Positions 27,333 to 35,018 of a stretch of DNA of 64,000 bases are shown here, in pieces; the stretch's first letter is position 1; every line of letters begins with the position of its first letter. This DNA comes from Cyanobacteria bacterium FACHB-502 (GTDB taxonomy: Bacteria > Cyanobacteriota > Cyanobacteriia > Elainellales > Elainellaceae). Made by a program: the position numbers and the translations under genes. The DNA is taken from assembly GCA_014695325.1 (NCBI GenBank), contig JACJNZ010000037.1, forward strand, positions 102,923 to 166,922, in the 5' to 3' direction. A model generated the notes under the pieces. The model was not told where the DNA came from and did not search any database. It worked only from the letters and a program-made list of their open reading frames with translations.

Positions 27333-28103
27333 ATGGATGTCATTCCAGCGATCGACCTGCTAGACGGAAAATGTGTGCGGCTGTATCAGGGAGACTATGC
27401 CCAGTCTCAGGTGTTTGACGACAACCCGGTTGCAGTGGCGCAGCAGTGGGCAGAGCAGGGCGCAACCTGGCTGCATCTCGTCGATCTGGATGGGGCGAAG
27501 GCAGGGCATCCGGTCAATCAGCAGGCGATCGAGGCAATTGTGCAGGCAGTATCGATTCCGGTGCAGGTGGGCGGGGGCTTGCGCGATCGAGCGAGTGCGG
27601 CGGATTTGCTCCGTTTGGGCGTGCAGCGCGTCATTTTGGGAACGGTTGCTGTCGAACAGCCCGATCTGGTGCAGCAGCTTTGTCAGGAGTTTCCCGATCG
27701 CATCGTCGTCGGCATTGATGCCCGCAACGGCAAGGTTGCCACACGCGGCTGGCTGGAAACCTCAGCAGTCGAAGCTGTGACCCTGGCTCAGCAAATGGCA
27801 GGGTTTGGCGTTGCCGCAATTATCTACACCGATATTCATCGGGACGGAACGCTACAGGGCGCAAATTTGGACGCGCTGCGCGAGCTGGCGAATGCGGTGT
27901 CGGTTCCTGTGATTGCGTCGGGCGGGGTCAGTTCGGTGAATGACTTAATGCAGTTGCTTCGCCTGGAAGCGATCGGGGTGACAGGAGCGATCGTCGGACG
28001 TGCTCTTTATACCGGAGCCGTTTCGCTCAAGGAAGCCATTCGTGCAGTCGGTCAGGGTCGCTGGCAGGATGTGCCGCCCGATTTTGGTTCCACCCTTGCC
28101 TAA
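27333..28103 (+). CDS. hisA: HisA isomerase of histidine biosynthesis
   Basis: 256 aa; converts ProFAR to PRFAR in the fourth step of histidine synthesis, in the cytosol. It is a (beta/alpha)8 barrel with [21 protein letters not shown] at the start, catalytic Asp8 and the second catalytic Asp in [12 protein letters not shown] near residue 130. Phosphate-binding signatures VQVGGGLRD and VIASGGVSS are both present. The ATG at 27333 fits the family start; the open frame continues 33 codons upstream without homology. The gene is convergent with the following one, separated by 12 bp. Confidence 0.96.
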   Translation: MDVIPAIDLLDGKCVRLYQGDYAQSQVFDDNPVAVAQQWAEQGATWLHLVDLDGAKAGHPVNQQAIEAIVQAVSIPVQVGGGLRDRASAADLLRLGVQRVILGTVAVEQPDLVQQLCQEFPDRIVVGIDARNGKVATRGWLETSAVEAVTLAQQMAGFGVAAIIYTDIHRDGTLQGANLDALRELANAVSVPVIASGGVSSVNDLMQLLRLEAIGVTGAIVGRALYTGAVSLKEAIRAVGQGRWQDVPPDFGSTLA

Positions 28104-28115
28104 ATGCACTGGTGC

Positions 28116-28643
28116 TTATTTTTTGCGTTTCTGAGGGGCAGTGGTGCGGGGCGTTGCTTTTGCCTTGGCAGCCGTTTTGGTTGCTGAAGCGGCTCGACCC
28201 CGACGACGGGAAGGCGAAACGATCTCAAGCACTGGCTCCACGATAGTAGCCTCAACGGGTGGGCTGGACACAGGCTGATTGCGACTCCGACGCGGCTTGG
28301 TGGCTGAATTGGCGCGTTTAACGATCGACAGATAGCGTTTCAGCGAAGAAGCAGTAATCCGAATGCCACAGCTGGCCAGAACCGTCACAATTTCGTCGTA
28401 GGTATAGCCCCGCTGCATGGCGATCGTAATCGAGTCTTGAAGTTGATCGACTGCTTCGCGCAGCGACCAGGATTCTTTGGTTTTTTCTGGCAGGTCGGTC
28501 AATGTCAGGCTAACGGTTGCGAGGGCCCGCTGCGGAACGTTTGAAGAACCCCGCTTCTTTGTTTTGATCATGCTTGTCGCCGTATTCCCAGTCGCATTCC
28601 CAGCCGTATCTTTAGCCATATTCTTCGCCGTGCCTCTTGCCAT
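28116..28643 (-). CDS. Hypothetical protein with a basic Lys/Arg/Ala tail
   Basis: A 175-aa protein with three parts. The N-terminus (residues 1-33) is low complexity (KDTAGNATGNTATS). A conserved-looking helical core runs from about 50 to 105: SWSLREAVDQLQDSITIAMQ, then GYTYDEIVTVLASCGIRITASSLKRYLS, which reads like a helix-turn-helix. A histone-H1-like tail rich in K, R, A, T and P (KTAAKAKATPRTTAPQKRKK) ends it. I have seen this core in cyanobacteria, some copies annotated as mobilisation or transposon-like, but I cannot name it. DNA binding is an inference from HTH and tail. The AAA protein gene lies 272 bp upstream on the same strand. Confidence 0.6.
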   Translation of the reverse strand: MARGTAKNMAKDTAGNATGNTATSMIKTKKRGSSNVPQRALATVSLTLTDLPEKTKESWSLREAVDQLQDSITIAMQRGYTYDEIVTVLASCGIRITASSLKRYLSIVKRANSATKPRRSRNQPVSSPPVEATIVEPVLEIVSPSRRRGRAASATKTAAKAKATPRTTAPQKRKK

Positions 28644-28915
28644 ATCTAGATTCCTACCCCAAAGTAATAAAATGTGATTTAGTGCCGTTGTAGAATCGAT
28701 CGCAGGGATTGATTCTTCATTATCAACGCAGGATTCCCACAAATCAACTGAATTCTTTCAGTCCGTTTGGTTTAGAAATATTAATTTCTAAATCTCCTGA
28801 CGCTTGCCGGGATGCTCATCCCATTGCTTGCCGTCCTATTACCTACTGGATGCGATCGCAGTTTCCACCTGTTTCAATCGATTCCATTCCCCGGCTAAAG
28901 CGATCGCACCTGTTG

Positions 28916-30622
28916 TCATGATTCTCCGGTTCGCTTTCGTCGCGTTGCGGCGGATGGTTTCGCTGCTTTGTCGGGTAATGTCTCAGGCGGTACTTCAGAT
29001 AGCAGATCCGGTAATGTTTCGGGCAATGCTTCAGACAATGTTTCGGGTAATATACTCAGGGCAACCGATGGAGTCGATTCAGCAGCAGAGGATTTACGCG
29101 AAGATTTGCGGGAAGAATTGCGCGAGGATTTGGGTTTGAGTAGTGCTGCGGGAAGTTTCAAATCATATCCGTGCTGTTGACAAACCGTTTGCAAATGCGT
29201 TATCTCGATCGTCGTCGCACCCATTGCTGCCGCATCGCGAATCATGTCCTGAGCAAGTTCCTGAATCGTGCCACCGCTAATAAGTAAGTGATCGGCTAAA
29301 AGTTGCCAGGGCATTCGTTCACTGACGGCCACCGAGGACGGAAAGGCACGCTGCCACAGCTTCAGCCGATCCATCGCCGCAGGCAGAGGCAATCTCAGCA
29401 AACCGTCCATTTGTCGCTGCCACTGAAGCTGTACCGAGGCTAGATGGGTGACACTAAAACAGGTCAGGGTAGCCAGCTTCGATCGCTCCTCAAGAAACCG
29501 ATGAAGGGTGGCGATCGACAGCGTAGACGATCGGCTTAGCCACTTTTGCGCCGATTTAATCAGCACCACGGTAGGAGCGTACAGACTGATTTCTTTGAGA
29601 ACTGCCGAATAATTTGCCGGATCGATCTGCGCTAAATCAACCGTGAATAATGGCACATCGAGCGCACTGGCAGCGGCAGCAGCGACGGTTGTTTTTCCCG
29701 TTCCAGGCTTGCCTGTAACCAGCGCAAATCGACCGATTCGTCCCAGGTCTGCCGCACCCAGGTTCCAAACTTCCTCTGCCTGCCTTTGTCCTGCAACCTG
29801 CTGCGTGAGATATTGCAGGGACGACAGACATTCTGGTGGCAAAACAACATCCGACCAGGCAACAGTCGCCGTCTGACGCTGAAGATAAACGCAGCGACTA
29901 ATGACAGCAACCGGAGCCGCCGCTTTGGGGGCAGGAGGATGCAGCAGCGTATCAAGATCTGCCTGTGTGGGGTGAGTCGCCAGCAGATAGTTCACCAGGC
30001 GATCGGAGAGCTTGACCGGGCTACTGAGGCGAGTTTGCTCGGTGCAGGGCAGCAGGTTTACCAGTTCCGTCTTCAGCAGCGGCGAAGAATTTAGCAAGTG
30101 ATAGCGAGCGGTATACCAGTCGGCATCGGTGCGGCAAAGCAATCGCAAAACCAGATCGAGCATCGGCAGATCGGGCTTCAGTCCGCCCTCGTTGCCCTGC
30201 AAAAATCGATAGAGCTGAGCAAAGCGGCGATTTACTTCTGGAGCAAGTGCCATCAGCACCAGATTTTTCTCAAATTCCGACAAGCGCAATCGATCGCGGA
30301 GCGCAGGCAACGCCAGAACATTTCCTTGCCGCTGACTGGCTTGAATCTGCGCCTCAAGCTGCTGGGGATAGGTCGATTTTGCGCTCGACTGGGGCTGGCG
30401 ATGTTCGTCATAGGCGACATTAGTATCCAGCGAGATGATGCCCTTCCACCAATGACTTGTCGCACGATCGGCTGCGGTTTGGGAAAAGCGATCGATCTCT
30501 TTGGTGTCTTTGCGTTGTCGAGCAACTGCCAGCAGCAAGACTCGCTCTAACCACTGAAGCTCTGTTTTTAAATAAGCCCAGTTGTTTGCAAAGCCGTCTG
30601 CCTGTTCTCCGGGTATTGCCAT
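28916..30622 (-). CDS. AAA+ ATPase resembling contractile-injection-system (Afp15-like) ATPases, degenerate Walker B
   Basis: A 568-aa protein. Residues about 1-50 are helical (WAYLKTELQWLERVLLLAVARQ). A winged-helix-like N-domain follows with LRLSEFEKNLVLMALAPEVN, the pattern before the AAA module in Afp15/PVC15 proteins. Walker A GKPGTGKTTV is intact near residue 304. Where Walker B hhhhDE should be (near 352) it reads VVLIKSAQKW, with no acidic residue, so hydrolysis is doubtful. Helical AAA C-subdomain near 430-500. The C-terminus has SRKSS repeats and a Leu/Pro/Glu/Thr tandem section (LPETLSEALPETLPDLL). No sheath, tube or baseplate genes are near, so it is an orphan here. Function unknown. 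Confidence 0.7.
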   Translation of the reverse strand: MAIPGEQADGFANNWAYLKTELQWLERVLLLAVARQRKDTKEIDRFSQTAADRATSHWWKGIISLDTNVAYDEHRQPQSSAKSTYPQQLEAQIQASQRQGNVLALPALRDRLRLSEFEKNLVLMALAPEVNRRFAQLYRFLQGNEGGLKPDLPMLDLVLRLLCRTDADWYTARYHLLNSSPLLKTELVNLLPCTEQTRLSSPVKLSDRLVNYLLATHPTQADLDTLLHPPAPKAAAPVAVISRCVYLQRQTATVAWSDVVLPPECLSSLQYLTQQVAGQRQAEEVWNLGAADLGRIGRFALVTGKPGTGKTTVAAAAASALDVPLFTVDLAQIDPANYSAVLKEISLYAPTVVLIKSAQKWLSRSSTLSIATLHRFLEERSKLATLTCFSVTHLASVQLQWQRQMDGLLRLPLPAAMDRLKLWQRAFPSSVAVSERMPWQLLADHLLISGGTIQELAQDMIRDAAAMGATTIEITHLQTVCQQHGYDLKLPAALLKPKSSRNSSRKSSRKSSAAESTPSVALSILPETLSEALPETLPDLLSEVPPETLPDKAAKPSAATRRKRTGES

Positions 30623-30700
30623 GATGGGTAAGGGGGTTCTTAGGTGTGGGAGGAATGGATCTTAGCGAAAAGTAAAGTAGATGCGCTTCAATATTGTTTT

Positions 30701-30732
30701 GGCTTTATTCGAGCGTGGCTTTATTCGAATGC
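30701..30732. repeat. 16-bp tandem repeat between the AAA gene and prfB
   Basis: GGCTTTATTCGA begins both halves; 13 of 16 positions agree. Confidence 0.8.
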
Positions 30733-30813
30733 GCTCAACCCGATGCGAAGCCTGCACACAGGGATTAGAATTGAAATGCAAGATGCTAGTCCTAGTTTGA
30801 AGCAAATTTCTCC

Positions 30814-31939
30814 ATGATGGAAGTTTTCGACATTAAACGCGAAGTCGAACAGTTGTCTGACCGCCTGGGTAAAACCCAGGACTATCTTTGACCTGCCTGC
30901 TCTCACCGCCAGAATTACTGACCTGGAGCAGGTCGCTGCCCAACCGGAATTTTGGGAAAACCAGGCGCAAGCACAGCGTACCCTTCAAGAGCTAAACGAT
31001 CTCAAATCTCACATCGAACAGCTCGATCGCTGGCAGTCTGCCCTCGAAGACACCAAAGCAATTCTAGAACTGCTGGAATTGGAATCTGATCAATCCCTGA
31101 TTCAAGAAGCCGAAGCCAACCTGAATCGGCTCCAGCGAGAGCTTGACCAGTGGGAGCTTCAGCAGCTTTTATCGGGCGAATATGACGATCGCGGCGCAGT
31201 GCTCACGATCAACGCCGGAGCAGGCGGAACCGACGCGCAAGACTGGGCAGAAATGCTGCTGCGAATGTACACGCGCTGGGGCGAAGCACATGGCTATAAG
31301 GTGCATTTGACCGAAATTTCAGAGGGCGACGAAGCCGGAGTGAAATCTGTCAGCTTAGAAATCGACGGACGCTATGCCTACGGCTATCTCAAAGTCGAGA
31401 AGGGAACCCATCGCCTCGTCAGAATTTCCCCCTTCAACGCCAACGGCAAGCGGCAAACTAGCTTTGCAGGCGTAGAAGTGATGCCAATTCTGGATGAGTC
31501 AGTGACGCTCGACATTCCCGACAAAGACCTGGAAATTATCACCACGCGATCGGGCGGCAAAGGTGGACAAAACGTGAACAAAGTGGAAACGGCAGTCCAG
31601 ATTCGCCACGTTCCCACCGGGCTAATGGTGCGCTGTACCGAAGAACGATCGCAGCTTCAAAACAAAGAGAAAGCTATGGCGCGTCTGAAGGCAAAGCTAT
31701 TGGTCATTGCTCAGGAACAGCGAGCCAAAGAAATTGCCGATATCCGGGGCGATATCGTCGAGGCTGCCTGGGGCAACCAAATCCGCAACTATGTGTTTCA
31801 TCCCTATCAGTTGGTCAAAGATCTGCGAACCAATCAGGAAACCACCGCGATCGACGATGTGATGAACGGTGAACTCGATTCGTTTATCGAAACCTGTTTG
31901 CGCCAGGAAAACCACCTCACCGAAGGAGCAAGCGTTTAG
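30814..31939 (+). CDS. prfB: Peptide chain release factor 2 with programmed +1 frameshift
   Basis: RF2 ends translation at UGA and UAA. The zero frame starts ATG 30814 and reads 25 codons to CTT TGA C (30886-30892). The rest is in the +1 frame, from GAC 30890 to 31939, giving a 374-aa product. An AGG a few bases before the shift site and the CTTTGAC heptamer match the classical autoregulatory site: with low RF2, UGA is read slowly and ribosomes slip +1. The SPF stop-recognition tripeptide (RISPFNANG) and the catalytic GGQ (GKGGQNVNKVETAVQ) are present. A conventional gene caller would begin only near 31079 and lose the N-terminus. Confidence 0.95.
30879..30892 (+). promoter_or_regulatory. prfB: prfB programmed frameshift site
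   Basis: AGGACTATCTTTGAC: an internal Shine-Dalgarno-like AGGA, then TAT CTT TGA C. The in-frame TGA occupies 30889-30891; skipping T30889 restores the RF2 frame. Confidence 0.93.
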
Positions 31940-32043
31940 CAGAGGTTTTGCTTAGCTGCAGCGAGCTGACACCGTCCCCGCTGTTTCCCTCGCCTACTTC
32001 TGGAGGAGTGATATTAGAAGCGATCGCGTTTAGCAGGAAACTG

Positions 32044-32250
32044 CTATTGCCCCCGCCCTGGTTTGCAATCTGCAAAACCTAATGCCTCTGTATCGAGAAA
32101 ACTGGCGATCGCCATCTCAATTACTGCCTCGATTGGATACTCAATCTCAGTAGCACGTTCAATCAGAGCCGTCCGAATTCGCTCAGGCAATCGTCCTAAA
32201 ATGACTTCAGCATCCGCGGGAAAAAGTTGATCTTGAAGTTTGGCTTGCAT
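32044..32250 (-). CDS. Small RHH-like protein
   Basis: A 68-aa protein. The stretch GRLPERIRTALIERATEIEY, then PIEAVIEMAIASFLD, has the strand-helix-helix spacing of ribbon-helix-helix (Arc/CopG-like) proteins, though no close family can be named. The C-terminus ALGFADCKPGRGQ is polar. It begins four bases after the GIY-YIG nuclease stop on the same strand, so the two genes form one unit. That spacing resembles toxin-antitoxin or self-regulated pairs, but the function is unproven. Confidence 0.5.
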   Translation of the reverse strand: MQAKLQDQLFPADAEVILGRLPERIRTALIERATEIEYPIEAVIEMAIASFLDTEALGFADCKPGRGQ

Positions 32251-32254
32251 GACA

Positions 32255-32632
32255 TCACCTTTCAGTCGGGATCTGGGCGTTGTAAGGGGGTTCGGTGGCT
32301 CTTAGAATAATGGCTTCTAGCTCCAATAGTAACGCGGGGTTCCCCCAATGAGAAATGACCTGTACTGCAATCCGTACGTCTTCATCATTATATTGGTCTA
32401 GCCATGCCCACAAAAAGGCTTTATGCCTGCCACTAAAGCGACCTCGTAAACTCTTCGTTTTACCGATGTAGAGCAGCCCATCGGTTCTGTGCCGGATTGC
32501 ATAGATGCCGGGACGTGGAGGAATACTATTAAACTCACGGCTCAATGCTTGACACTGTTCAAAGGGGGTGAAGGCGATCGCATCCAGAATATTAAGAGCT
32601 TGGTCTTGCAAGTCAGAATCATTCGTTGGCAT
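32255..32632 (-). CDS. GIY-YIG nuclease-domain protein
   Basis: A 125-aa single-domain protein. PGIYAIRH and LLYIGKTKSLRGRF provide the GIY and YIG elements near residues 41-65, with the catalytic Arg of the domain likely in RGRFSGRH. A Glu-bearing C-terminal helix (NPALLLELEAIILRATEPPYNA) is present, with Glu and Asn as in the family. Small stand-alone GIY-YIG proteins are found in mobile and accessory DNA, as well as in URI-like proteins of unknown role. The start is ATG 32632, with an in-frame GTG at 32653 as alternative. It is followed immediately by the RHH-like gene. Confidence 0.8.
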   Translation of the reverse strand: MPTNDSDLQDQALNILDAIAFTPFEQCQALSREFNSIPPRPGIYAIRHRTDGLLYIGKTKSLRGRFSGRHKAFLWAWLDQYNDEDVRIAVQVISHWGNPALLLELEAIILRATEPPYNAQIPTER

Positions 32633-32749
32633 GAAATCAGCAAGGGGAATCACGTCTATTGGTGGTGATTATCATACCTGCAAGACTAGGGGTAACACTT
32701 TGAACTTGACTGTTTGAAGACTTCAATTATGCCCTACCAAGTTCTGTAT

Positions 32750-33102
32750 CTACTTGCAAACATAGCTCAACATCTCTTGAGTTGCTTGACTTGAAGGGCT
32801 AGACCAACCATAGTGATCTGCATACCATCGATTATTACTGCAATCCGCTCTGGCTTCTACTAACTCATCATCAATCTTGTAATTGAAGCTGATAGACTTA
32901 GTTATTTTTTAATACTTCCTGCGTCAATGTAAACATTCTCTCCTGTTGAAGCTTGTCCCATAAACTCCCATAAAGGCTGTTGCGCTTCGGGAGAATCTGA
33001 TGCAATCACTTGGGCAGGAGTTTGAGTGATTGAGGCCTCAGAGTCTTGTGTAGAGGCTGGCGTAGTAGATAATGCAGTTGGTGAAGGGCTTGCCCATCTC
33101 AC
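32750..33102 (-). pseudogene. Surface-adhesin-E-like gene split by a frameshift
   Basis: Two overlapping minus-strand frames join at an A6 run (32909-32914). The first, from GTG 33102, codes for a Ser/Thr/Pro linker and WEFMGQASTGENVYIDAGSIKK, then stops. The second continues KSISFNYKIDDELVEARADC, then a segment with NNRWYADHYGWSSP and the end ATQEMLSYVCK. Together they match the cyanobacterial exported family related to surface adhesin E, with its conserved W...G, ADC and C-terminal YVC elements. The N-terminal signal peptide is missing: an in-frame stop lies just upstream of 33102. It may be a decayed gene, a sequencing error at the A6 run, or an unusual slippage gene. Confidence 0.6.
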
Positions 33103-33189
33103 TCCAAACGTTCCGCTTCACTCGCCGCTAATACCTGTTCACCTCATCAATAGCTTTAATGCGGTCGGTGTGCAAGCGGATTGTTATAC
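33103..33189 (-). repeat. attC-like imperfect palindrome following the DUF1152 gene
   Basis: Read on the minus strand it begins GTATAAC, then an arm TCCGCTTGCAC...CCGC, a 32-base loop, an arm GCGG...GTGAAGCGGA and ends GTTTGGA. The arms pair 7 + 3 + 4 bp with one unpaired G in the first arm. Ends AAC and GTT, an extra base in one arm and position directly downstream of a gene are attC hallmarks, though the end boxes depart from RYYYAAC/GTTRRRY. Confidence 0.4.
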
Positions 33190-33218
33190 AGTACCTCAGT
33201 CTGTCAATGTCCCTGAAA

Positions 33219-34169
33219 CTACACAGGAATATCCTCCCATCTTCGAACGGTTCTGCGTCCTGATTGTATCCCCTCAATCAAGAACAGGACATCTGTGTAA
33301 CTGTCTGTTTGCTTAATAGCATCTAGATAGAGAATCCGGCTTGCCACTTGCGGCAACCGAAAGCACCAATACAAACTCATTAATGGATTAATCCAAAGCT
33401 TGCTTCCTTGCGTTCTGGCAGTGGCGTGATAATCGCCATAGTGTCCTGCCAACGCTGAAAGAATAGAACTCGTAACAATGCTGACATGCTCCGGCATTGC
33501 CTGAAAAACATATTCACTAGCCTGCCGATACTGCTGTACTTCTGGCATTTCCTGAAGTAGCGAAAATGTGCCTAAAAATCCGCCACTCGCAATAAGTTCT
33601 GCAACACCTTCTAGCACATGAGCATGGCAGACACCATGATAGCGATCGACTCCAAACCCTAGACAAATTAGCAGCTTTGTTTTAACAGCAAGTTCATCGA
33701 CAGCAGCAATACTGGTGATATCTTCATGGGGTGTACCTAGCCCAATTTCATCACCACGCATCAAACTATCTGTGCCTCCATCCACGAGAACGATCGTGTC
33801 TATTGATAATGTCTCGACTAAAGCTTGATAGCTTGCCAAAAGCGGTTTGAAGCCTGTGCGCTCAAAACAATAAATTGGAGTTTCTTGACCTTGTTGGCGG
33901 AACCAGTTTGCCAGATGTTGCTCAGGAAAATAGTCACGAGGACGATGGGTATCTGCTGTCACCTTGAGCAGAGAGGGTGACAACCTTACTTCACTTTCAG
34001 GTAGGTATGAGAAGGATACATTGGCAAGATAGGCTGTTTTACCCAATGCTCTTAAACTGAAGTAGAGCGGCAATCCACAGAAGATGTCAAATCCCCCTCC
34101 TGCACCAGCTAAGAGGATTGTCTTTGACTGTTCTAATTCAGAAAAGAAAGGCAAGTTTGATAACTGCAT
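33219..34169 (-). CDS. DUF1152 domain protein
   Basis: A 316-aa soluble protein. LLAGAGGGFDIFCGLPLYF near residues 20-38 looks like a nucleotide-binding glycine-rich loop. LVDGGTDSLMRGDEIGLGTPHEDITS near 130-155 is the DUF1152 signature, followed by GFGVDRYHGVCHAHVLE. The family is scattered in bacteria and archaea and uncharacterised; a nucleotide-dependent activity is a guess. The ATG at 34169 was chosen over a TTG at 34184. The gene lies between the inverted repeats GTTATACAG (33183-33191) and CTGTATAAC (34200-34208), which look like cassette boundaries. Confidence 0.8.
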   Translation of the reverse strand: MQLSNLPFFSELEQSKTILLAGAGGGFDIFCGLPLYFSLRALGKTAYLANVSFSYLPESEVRLSPSLLKVTADTHRPRDYFPEQHLANWFRQQGQETPIYCFERTGFKPLLASYQALVETLSIDTIVLVDGGTDSLMRGDEIGLGTPHEDITSIAAVDELAVKTKLLICLGFGVDRYHGVCHAHVLEGVAELIASGGFLGTFSLLQEMPEVQQYRQASEYVFQAMPEHVSIVTSSILSALAGHYGDYHATARTQGSKLWINPLMSLYWCFRLPQVASRILYLDAIKQTDSYTDVLFLIEGIQSGRRTVRRWEDIPV

Positions 34170-34216
34170 TGTTTTTAATGTCAAAGACGAGTATCAAAGC
34201 TGTATAACGACCAAAC

Positions 34217-34260
34217 TCAGCCCCTGCCGGAAGCGGAGGGAGCTTGCGACCGGAGTAGGC
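34217..34260. repeat. REP-like GC-rich hairpin
   Basis: CCGG (34227-34230) and AAGC (34231-34234) pair with GCTT (34242-34245) and CCGG (34250-34253), with a 4-nt bulge GCGA, flanked by further GC-rich pairing. It lies between the DUF1152 gene and the 92-aa gene. The motif looks like a repetitive extragenic palindrome. Confidence 0.5.
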
Positions 34261-34320
34261 AATCGGCTACAGTTCCTTTTCAGCATCATGTTGACCCTTG
34301 CAAGTGTCTTGAAGCCGTTT

Positions 34321-34599
34321 TTATCGTTGAGTTCTCTTCAAGAAATCCAAGATGTTGTAGGCGAGGATAAGGCGAGTTTCAATTATCTTCTCCAATGCCT
34401 CATTCACATTGCGCTTCTGTTTGAGCCTTCTTACAATCTCTTCAGCTAACGCAGTCTCATCAATAACATAACCATGCTCGGCTGCGTAGCGATCAACAAA
34501 GTCGTAGAAGCGACCCATATCTAAATCATGGTTTGTATACCAAGTTTCTGACCCTAACCATTTGTCCAGGGCCTTGCTTGTTTCAGGTTGTAGTTCCAT
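34321..34599 (-). CDS. Hypothetical 92-aa helical protein
   Basis: I do not recognise it. It is acidic and soluble, mainly helical: SKALDKWLGSETWY, then RFYDFVDRYAAEHGYVID, then LAEEIVRRLKQKRNVNEALEKIIETRL. The arrangement resembles small regulators or immunity proteins but no family is evident. The ATG 34599 is preceded by an AT-rich stretch with no clear ribosome site. It is in the small-gene cluster with the DUF1152 gene and followed by a REP-like hairpin. Confidence 0.55.
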   Translation of the reverse strand: MELQPETSKALDKWLGSETWYTNHDLDMGRFYDFVDRYAAEHGYVIDETALAEEIVRRLKQKRNVNEALEKIIETRLILAYNILDFLKRTQR

Positions 34600-35018
34600 G
34601 TTGTTAATTTTTGTATCGCTTAAATTAAATTTTAACGTGCCGCTACAAGCGCAGCAAGCGCATGATGCCGAACTACTAACTGGGCTGAATGTTTCCGCCT
34701 AAGATCCCAGATTAGCGATATAGGCAGAAATATTTCCGTCTAAGATCCCTATTCGGCTGTTTAGACGGAACGATTCAGTATAACTATCCTTCCGATCGAT
34801 CGCCGCTCTCTACCCCGTTCTCATGAAGTTTTGGAAAAAGTTAATTCTGATTGAGGGAGTCGCCTTTCATCAGTCAAATTGTTCAAATCGTTTCTTCGAG
34901 TTGCGTTTTGCACCGATCGCCCCAGCAACTTGTCCTTCCCACAGGTTAGCGATCGCCCCACCCAGATGATTGAGCTATCCTGATCCATAGCAGGCTTTAC
35001 TTTTTCCCTATTTGTCCT
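34600..35018. other. Spacer with tandem hairpins
   Basis: 419 bp, no gene recognised. It contains an imperfect GCGC palindrome at 34637-34671, the two covarying hairpins at 34692-34770 and a GTATAAC box at 34778-34784 like that at 34202. Confidence 0.5.
34692..34770. repeat. Two tandem hairpins with a compensated stem change
   Basis: Hairpin 1: TTTCCGCCTA (34692-34701) with TAGGCAGAAA (34721-34730), one mismatch. Hairpin 2: TTCCGTCTAA (34734-34743) with TTAGACGGAA (34761-34770), perfect. The two copies share the sequence TTTCCGYCTAAGATCCC. The C-to-T change in one arm is matched by G-to-A in the other. Confidence 0.75.

Noticed and set aside
30814..31939. prfB as a pseudogene
   Set aside because: The internal stop lies exactly in the conserved CTTTGAC recoding site and both halves fit RF2.
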